64,000 nt of DNA, from the NCBI GenBank assembly GCA_002104935.1, contig MCGT01000004.1:1-64000 (forward strand). The letters are read 5' to 3'. The notes below the pieces were generated by a model that saw only the letters and a program-made list of their open reading frames with translations, did not search any database and was not told the DNA's origin. Each line of letters starts with the position of its first letter. Position 1 is the first letter of the stretch. A program made the position numbers and the translations under genes. This DNA comes from Hesseltinella vesiculosa. Lineage: Eukaryota; Mucoromycota; Mucoromycetes; Mucorales; Cunninghamellaceae. Shown here one piece after another: positions 58,026 to 64,000 of this stretch.

Positions 58026-59172
58026 GTATTTTTCTCTTGACACAATCTAGTGGAAAAAAAAAAAAAAAAGAGAGAAGTAAAAAAAAAGAGCGCTTCGATG
58101 AAGGAGGTCATGTGACATGAACTCACAAAAGAGCATTTTGCGTTTCGATCGTTTTGCTCTCTTTCTCTTTTTATCGGGAAATTACAGCTTCTCGTTTTAT
58201 TTTGCAATCACTATGCTATTGGATGAAAAGGTAGGTGCCATGACAGCCGAAGCTTGAGCCTGATGCTTGGTTTTTGTCAGCTCTCTTTTTCTCGTCGGTC
58301 ATGCAAAGTCCAGCCTACGGGCTTTTTGACCATGATGCTTGAAGATTTCAAGCAAGGAAGAAATTTGACGCAAAAAGTCCCCTCTGATATCGTCATCCTT
58401 GTTGGCAAACTCGTTAATTTCCTATTTAATACAAAGCGCTAAGTAGCCAGTACTGCCATGCATGTGGATCTACTTTATCTCTGTCGTGTTTCGTTTCTAG
58501 TCAGGGTCGTCCGCCTGAAGCAGAAGGCTAAAAGAGAGCTGGGCATGAGAGCTGTTGTCTGCAGGGTCGGGGTTGAAAAGCGGTTGTCTACACTTTGGGA
58601 AAAAGAAACATCAGCCTCCAATCAAATTGTTCCTTTCCTATACTCTAACCGGGCAATTTTTTTTTTACCTGCAAAAGCATTAAACCGTCTTGTCAAGGGA
58701 CAGACGGTAATCTATTCTAAAAGGTTGCTCTGTCTAAAAAAAAAATAAAAGATGCCTAAAACTCGGGGGATGGAGGGCGCGGGCGGGGGGCAAAAGGCAA
58801 GGAGTCGATGGTGGTGATCAAAGAAGTGACGAGCAAATGGCAAACATGTTGGAAGCAGCAGAAATATCTCGGTCCTGGGGTTGCGCTGGTCTTGTTTCTT
58901 CTTGCGGCGACCAGCCTGGCGCGCCTCTTTAAGATGGCGTTCAGCTTAGACAAGAGGATCAGCAGACCCAGTGCCTGAAACATAAACTGGCGAGGACAAC
59001 AAGAACGGATATTCAATGGATGATTTACGCTCGTGATAGGTTTTAGCCTGTGTCCAAATAGCAAGGACTTGCTCCAGGGTAAGTTGCCATTCACCTCGTC
59101 CGTACTGAATAGGCCAGACGAAGTCACTCCTCTCGCGTCGATGGGCCCTATACAATTCATCCAGACCACCCA
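58026..59172. other. Region upstream of Sec7 gene, mostly non-coding
   Basis: T-rich leader of the Sec7 gene followed by about 1 kb without a secure gene. Minus-strand frames at 58756-59000 continue the doubtful small ORF at 58923-59173 but only with a frame change. Confidence 0.35.
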
Positions 59173-59173
59173 T
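58923..59173 (-). CDS. Doubtful small hypothetical protein
   Basis: From ATG 59173 the frame reads MGGLDELYRAHRRERSDFVW, PIQYGRGEWQLTLEQVLAIW and KTYHERKSSIEYPF, then a weaker stretch. The first 60 residues look like real protein (balanced composition, Trp/Tyr rich), and the frame is open further upstream behind a CTTGCAG acceptor. I recognise no family. Beyond SSPVY another frame stays open to 58756 (FMFQALGLLILLSKLNAIL), so a short intron, a frameshift or a relic are all possible. The gene could be a fragment. Confidence 0.35.
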
Positions 59174-59624
59174 TTTGGGAAATTGCAAAAAGGCTCCCTC
59201 AAAGCCCACCTGCAAGCCGAAAAGCCCTAAGGCAGCTACCTAATTGCAAGCTCTTTACAACAATAAATTGGACGTCGACCTAGCTGGCCCATCCATGGGG
59301 GCGTGAAAGCAGCATACTGTAAGCTGCCCTATCAGCTCACTTTTTTTTTTATTCCTTGCATCTGGCCGTCCTTTGGGAAGTTTTGGACGTTGGTCTGCTG
59401 TTTCACCGTTCCATGTCTATTAGCTCTTTTTGTGACGTATTTATTCTTTCACTGACATATTTTTTGTTAAAAGAGAACTGGGATGAATAAATAAGGTCAA
59501 GAGTATGAACTAAAAGGTGAAAGGGGGGAAGGGGAGGGGGAGATACAAATGTCTTGTGTACAACAAACAGGGGAGGAGAGGAGAAAAAAAAATGCAAGGC
59601 TGGGGGAGGAGAAGATGGGGAGAA

Positions 59625-61501
59625 TCAAGAGCCAAAATTGAAGGGTTGTTGAGGAACGACTTCGTTTTGGAATTGAAAAGGTTCGGCAGATTGGTTAGCG
59701 TCGTCCATGCCATCTTCGTCGTTAAAGTAGACGTCGATGACTCGGTAGGCCTTGTTGTAGATCTCCTCGCTGTCGTGGTTTTGCAAATGGTTGATGGCAT
59801 CCAGTCCACCACATTCTTCGATAAACAAGGCATATTGGTTTTGGCCGTCGGGATGAGAATGGCTTTCCATGGCGCCCACACGCAAGATGTTTTCCAAGCC
59901 GTCGAGAGCAACGAGAATGATGCGATTGTCCATGGTCTTCAGCATGTCACACAGAGGGGCGATGCAGCCTTGGGAGACAAGGTACTGGATTTGCTCGGGA
60001 CGATTCAGGCCACCAGAGGTGGCATTGACAATCGCCCAGCAGGCTTCCTTCTTGGTCTTTGGTTCGTCATGGATGAGGATGTGCACGAGAACAGGCACGA
60101 TGTTGCAGTCGATGACGGTCTGGATTTGAGCATTGTTGCCGGCTGTGATGTTGGAAATAGTCCAACAGGCTTCTTTGCGGATGGTGTCCTTGGGGGAGCT
60201 GAGGAGCGATGACAGAGCAGGCAGCACGCCACAGTTGATGATCACTTGTGTTTGCATGTCGTCCCCAGTGACGATGTTACCAACGGCACGCAGGCAAGGG
60301 GTCTTGACGGCCGTCGAGGTGTGCATCAGCAACTCCACCATGCGTCGGCACACACCTGATTCCACTACAGACTGGATTTGGGTATTGGGACCATTGGACA
60401 GATAGGATAGGGCCCAACAAGCATCGATCAATACCTCTTCGTCTTGGCTATAAATCAGCTTGGCCAACACCGGCAACACAGGTGCCACCTAAAAATATTG
60501 AAAAAGAGTGTTGTCAGTGGGAAGGATCAAACAGAAATGGATTTTTTTTCTTATTACATATTGCCATTGCATGGGGCTGGAAGCGCCGCGACATAGATTC
60601 GAGAGCGTCCAAGTAGAGTTGCGGACCATGGTGATCTTATGTTGTTCACCCAGGATGGTTAGCAGAGGCTCGACAATGTTCTGCTGTAGTACATAGTCTC
60701 TGCAGGCCACGCTATCGCCTGCAATGTTACCCAGCGCCCAGACAGCCTAGATATTGAAAATGAGATCCTTGTTGTCTTTTTTTTTCTTTTTTTGTTTTGT
60801 TTACCTGCTCCTTGACATCCGTCACATCACTGCGAAGGAGTTTGACAAAGACGGGTACTGCGCCATTTTCTATGACGGTATGTGTTTGTTGTGAAGAGCC
60901 AGAAGCGATGTTGGTGAGAGCCCAGGCAGCTTCAAACTAAACAACCATCCCAGAAAAAAAAAAGGATCGATCAGTGAGCGACGATTTCATAAAGCGAGTA
61001 TGCTTTTTTACCTGTAACAGGCCATGGGTCGACTCAAGGAATTCTACAAATTTGGGTACAACGCCCGTCTCAATGACTTGTTGAATGGGGGGATCCTGTT
61101 CTTTAGATAGCAATTTACGGAACTTGGTCGTGGCATCATATTGGCGTTCTACATCACCACTGTACACAGCTTCCACCAACACTTGCAAATCTTGTTGTAG
61201 CTGAATCGAAAAAAAAAAAGGGAGAACATTGTGTTGAGTCCCTGGCCGGTTGTTTGTATATTTTTCAAATGAGACCACCATTGCTTACCTGGATGGCTTT
61301 GGCGTTTGGATCCATAGTGTCATCGTCGTCACTGTCAGACACATTGGCCACATTGAGATTACGTCGTTTGGTAAGATTGGCCTCGCGTTTTTGTTTTCTG
61401 ATCTCGATGGTGTCTTGTTGGCGACGATTACGAACTTGATCACTCTGGAAAGCGTCCTTGTTCTTAAACTTTCCCTTTCGATCAGTGGTTTTTTCAGACA
61501 T
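59625..61501 (-). CDS. SRP1: Importin alpha (karyopherin alpha)
   Basis: Adaptor that binds nuclear localisation signals and importin beta. Start [20 protein letters not shown]; the importin-beta-binding region is rich in Arg/Lys ([27 protein letters not shown]). ARM repeats follow with the NLS-binding W/N ladder: [91 protein letters not shown]. The acidic C-terminus ends QQPFNFGS. The gene has six exons. All landmarks of the fungal single-copy Srp1 type are present. Confidence 0.96.
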
Positions 61502-61894
61502 GGTGTTATCCAATGAGATTATTAAAAAAAAAAAAAAAAAGAAAAGAAAAGGTGGCAAAGGAAAGACAAAGAAACAAAAATAGTAAGGAGGCGTGAGCTT
61601 CCACTTTTTTTGAAAAGCGACCGAGCCCATTGCAAGTAAAAAAAGGAAATGAGCTTGGTGAGCTTTGCCACAGCTTCAATCCACCAAACAGGCAAATCAT
61701 GGGCGTTGAAAACAAGCCGTAGTGCCGAGCCAGGGCCTTTTTCTCCACCGGCATAGCCCAATCTCTTTCACAACAGTACTACAAGCAATTTTCTTGCAAA
61801 CAAATGCGTCGCACAAGCCCTTTTCTCATTTTTAAAATGCCGCAGGCTGGTGGGCACGCCTTTCTTTCGTTTTTTCTTTTTTGCTTGGTCACGC
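61502..61894. other. Divergent promoter, importin alpha / RAD1
   Basis: 393 bp between divergent start codons. An A-run lies at 61526-61541. No other gene is supported. Confidence 0.5.
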
Positions 61895-64000
61895 ATGTTA
61901 GAATATCAGCAGCAGATCTTGGCGAATCTTTTACAGCAGGACAGCCTACTGATCATGTCACCTGGATTGGGCCTGTTCAGTGTCTTTTGCCACTTCTTAC
62001 AGGTCCATACCAACGACAACCATTTGATTTTGCTGCTCAACACCACTCAGGCTCAAAATTCAGCCATTCAAGAGCATTTGCTCTCCCAAGGCATCCAAAT
62101 AGACCATGGACTTCAAGTTATTGAGTACGATACCCCCTCAGACACAAGGTAACGAGAAACAAAGGCTTTCAACGCAAAATAAAAAAAAAACGAAAACTCA
62201 ACTGTCTTACTTTGTGACAGAGCCGCCATGTACCGCCAGAGTGGGATCTTTGCTGTCACATCGCAAATCCTCGCTGTCGATTTATTATTGAAACGAGTCC
62301 CCAGCACTCTCATTAATGGCATCATTATTTACAATGCACACCAGTGAGTTCCTTTGTCTATTTTCCTTGTATTTTTTTTTTTTCTGAAACGCGCGTGGCA
62401 CAGTCAAAACTCACATGCGTCCTTTTCCATTGTAGAATCCGCCCCAACTCCATGGAAGACCTTGTGCTGCAAATCTATCGCAATGAAAACGAACAGGGGT
62501 TCATCAAGGCCTTTTCAGACCATCCTGACGCGTTTACCTCGGGCTTCGCCCCGCTGCAAAACACTTTGAAAATCCTCCAACTGCGACACGTGGAGCTGTG
62601 GCCAAGGTAGAAGAATAGGAGGAAAAGAAATCAGCCGCTCATTCCATGCTAGATTCCAAGTCGTAGTGGCAGAAAACTTGTCCAAAGGCAATGAAGAAGT
62701 GATCGAGCTGCGTCAGCCAATGACGCCGGCCATGGACAAGATTCAAAACGCCTTGGTCGAATGCATGGAAACCACCATGTCCGAAGTGCGGCGCGCCAAT
62801 AGCCGGGTAAAGACAGGACAAGGCAGGTAGAGAACAACGGACGAAACTCACCCATAATGACGTTGGCATAGGTGGATGTCCCTGAATACACGTTCGAGAA
62901 CGCCCTGTTCAAGTCCTTTGACATGGTCATACGTCAACAATTGGATCCAGTGTGGCATCAAATCAGCCCCGACACAAAGCACTTGGTGGGTGATTTAAGA
63001 ATTCTGCGGCAACTGATAGCGTAAGGGCGGGAGAAAATGGCACGTCTAGATAACTAACGCAGAGGTTTCTTTAGCTATCTAACGGATTATGACAGCATCA
63101 CCTTCAACAGTTTTATCGAGACAATCATCTACACCAACTCAGCTCCTACTGGGTCTAAAGCAAGGCAATCCCAGTGGCTCTATTTGGACGCTGCTGATCG
63201 ATTCATCACCGTAGGATAAAGAGTGAAAAGGATATTCCCATCAGATGGCGATGCCTCTCACTTTTCATAGGCGGCAAGGAAACGTGTTTTTGTCAAGACC
63301 AGTGATCCAGAATATCAAGAAACACCACCTAACAACTTGGTGGTTGGCCCGAATGTACCCAAGGACATACGCCTTACTCTGGAAGAACATCCGAAATGGG
63401 GACTACTCAAGGATATCTTGCAAGAAATTGATCAGGATGCCACAACTAATACAGATCATGGTAGCAAAAAAAAAAAAAAAAAATAGAACCGAGCCGAAAG
63501 CGAACGCTCACTTTTTTTTATATTTATCCTTTTGGTCATGTGTGTTGATATGGCAGGTGCACCAGTGTTGGTGATGGTCAATGATCGCCGGACATGCAAG
63601 CAGCTACAAGAGTACCTGGCTTCCAGCCAAGGCTTCTTGAAACGACTGGCGGAGCACTATTTCTCTTGGCGCACCACGATGCTGCGCATGCAAAAGAAGC
63701 AAGACCCTCCGGCTTCGGCTGCTTCTGACTCAGCTTCGCACTTTGGCAATCGACATCCTCCCAACAAACGACGTCGCGTACGTGGTGGTTCAGCCACCGC
63801 CTCAGCCATGCCTAGGACGCCACAAGCCTACCGTGAAGAAATGCTACAAACTCTTCAAACGTAAAAAAAAGTGTCTTGCCTTTGAATCATCGACTGACAT
63901 TGCCTTTTTGCCTGTGATAGACTGGATACCCCTGACCCTGAGAGTGACAAGGAAGAAACTGAGCTGGATGACATCATGGCCACCATGGAGTTCGGCGACG
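61895..64000 (+). CDS. RAD1: Rad1/XPF-type nucleotide excision repair nuclease, 5' part
   Basis: Large subunit of the XPF-ERCC1 structure-specific endonuclease, which cuts 5' of DNA lesions. From MLEYQQQILANLLQQDSLLI the spliced exons give the inactive SF2 helicase-like domain: NHLILLLNTTQAQ, GIFAVTSQILAVDLLLKRVP, LINGIIIYNAHQ (the DEAH-like box reads NAHQ, as usual for XPF), FIKAFSDHPDAFTSGF, LQLRHVELWPRF and APVLVMVNDRRTCKQLQEYL. A charged linker with NKRRRVRGG follows. At least eight introns. The nuclease (ERKxxxD) and HhH domains lie beyond the window, so completeness is unknown. Confidence 0.9.

Overview
This window reads as nuclear DNA of a filamentous early-diverging fungus, most likely Mucoromycota. 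The evidence is spliceosomal introns of about 45-150 nt, gene density near one per 2 kb, a group III hybrid histidine kinase, fungal families (Spt7 of SAGA, a Cbp4-like factor, Mhr1/mL67, a Spo71/Mug56-type PH protein) and very abundant poly(A)/poly(T) tracts. No bacterial operons, CRISPR arrays, rRNA or tRNA genes were recognised. The phylum is an inference; no marker was compared with a database.

Layout. 1-2.2 kb: a truncated zinc-knuckle gene of possible transposon origin, then a degraded Tc1/mariner-like element with long terminal inverted repeats and TA duplications. 2.5-9.4 kb: an eight-exon hybrid histidine kinase (about 2088 aa) with an exceptionally long HAMP array. 9.8-16.2 kb: homeobox factor, Cbp4-like mitochondrial factor, CCDC47-like ER protein, succinyl-CoA ligase beta and a CCDC137-like protein. 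16.4-20.2 kb: a tandem pair of secreted proteins with highly charged tails that I could not place in any family. 20.5-21.5 kb: a diverged near-1-kb palindrome. 21.7-32 kb: quinone oxidoreductase, uL11, a C2H2 zinc-finger gene with an in-frame TGA, NOP56 and an ataxin-2/Pbp1 protein. 32-39.7 kb: UPF0538 protein, Mhr1-like protein, twin-CX9C protein, a pseudogene copy of the zinc-finger gene, DODA dioxygenase and the divergent uS9/uL15 pair. 39.8-49 kb: C2-domain protein, UDP-glycosyltransferase, bZIP factor and SPT7. 49-64 kb: Spo71-like PH protein, PRP31, a Sec7/PH protein, a doubtful small gene, importin alpha and the 5' part of RAD1/XPF.

Functionally most genes are housekeeping: ribosome and snoRNP (uL11, uS9, uL15, NOP56), splicing (PRP31), nuclear import, SAGA transcription, DNA repair and mitochondrial metabolism. 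The less ordinary material is the poly-HAMP kinase, the charged secreted pair, the zinc-finger gene plus its pseudogene, the palindrome and the Tc1 relic. At the RNA level, two introns use GC-AG splice sites with the same GCAAGT donor, two genes have a first coding exon consisting only of ATG, and many introns carry long A-runs just after the donor or long T-runs just before the acceptor. All gene models were spliced by eye, so exon edges may be off where weak sites compete.
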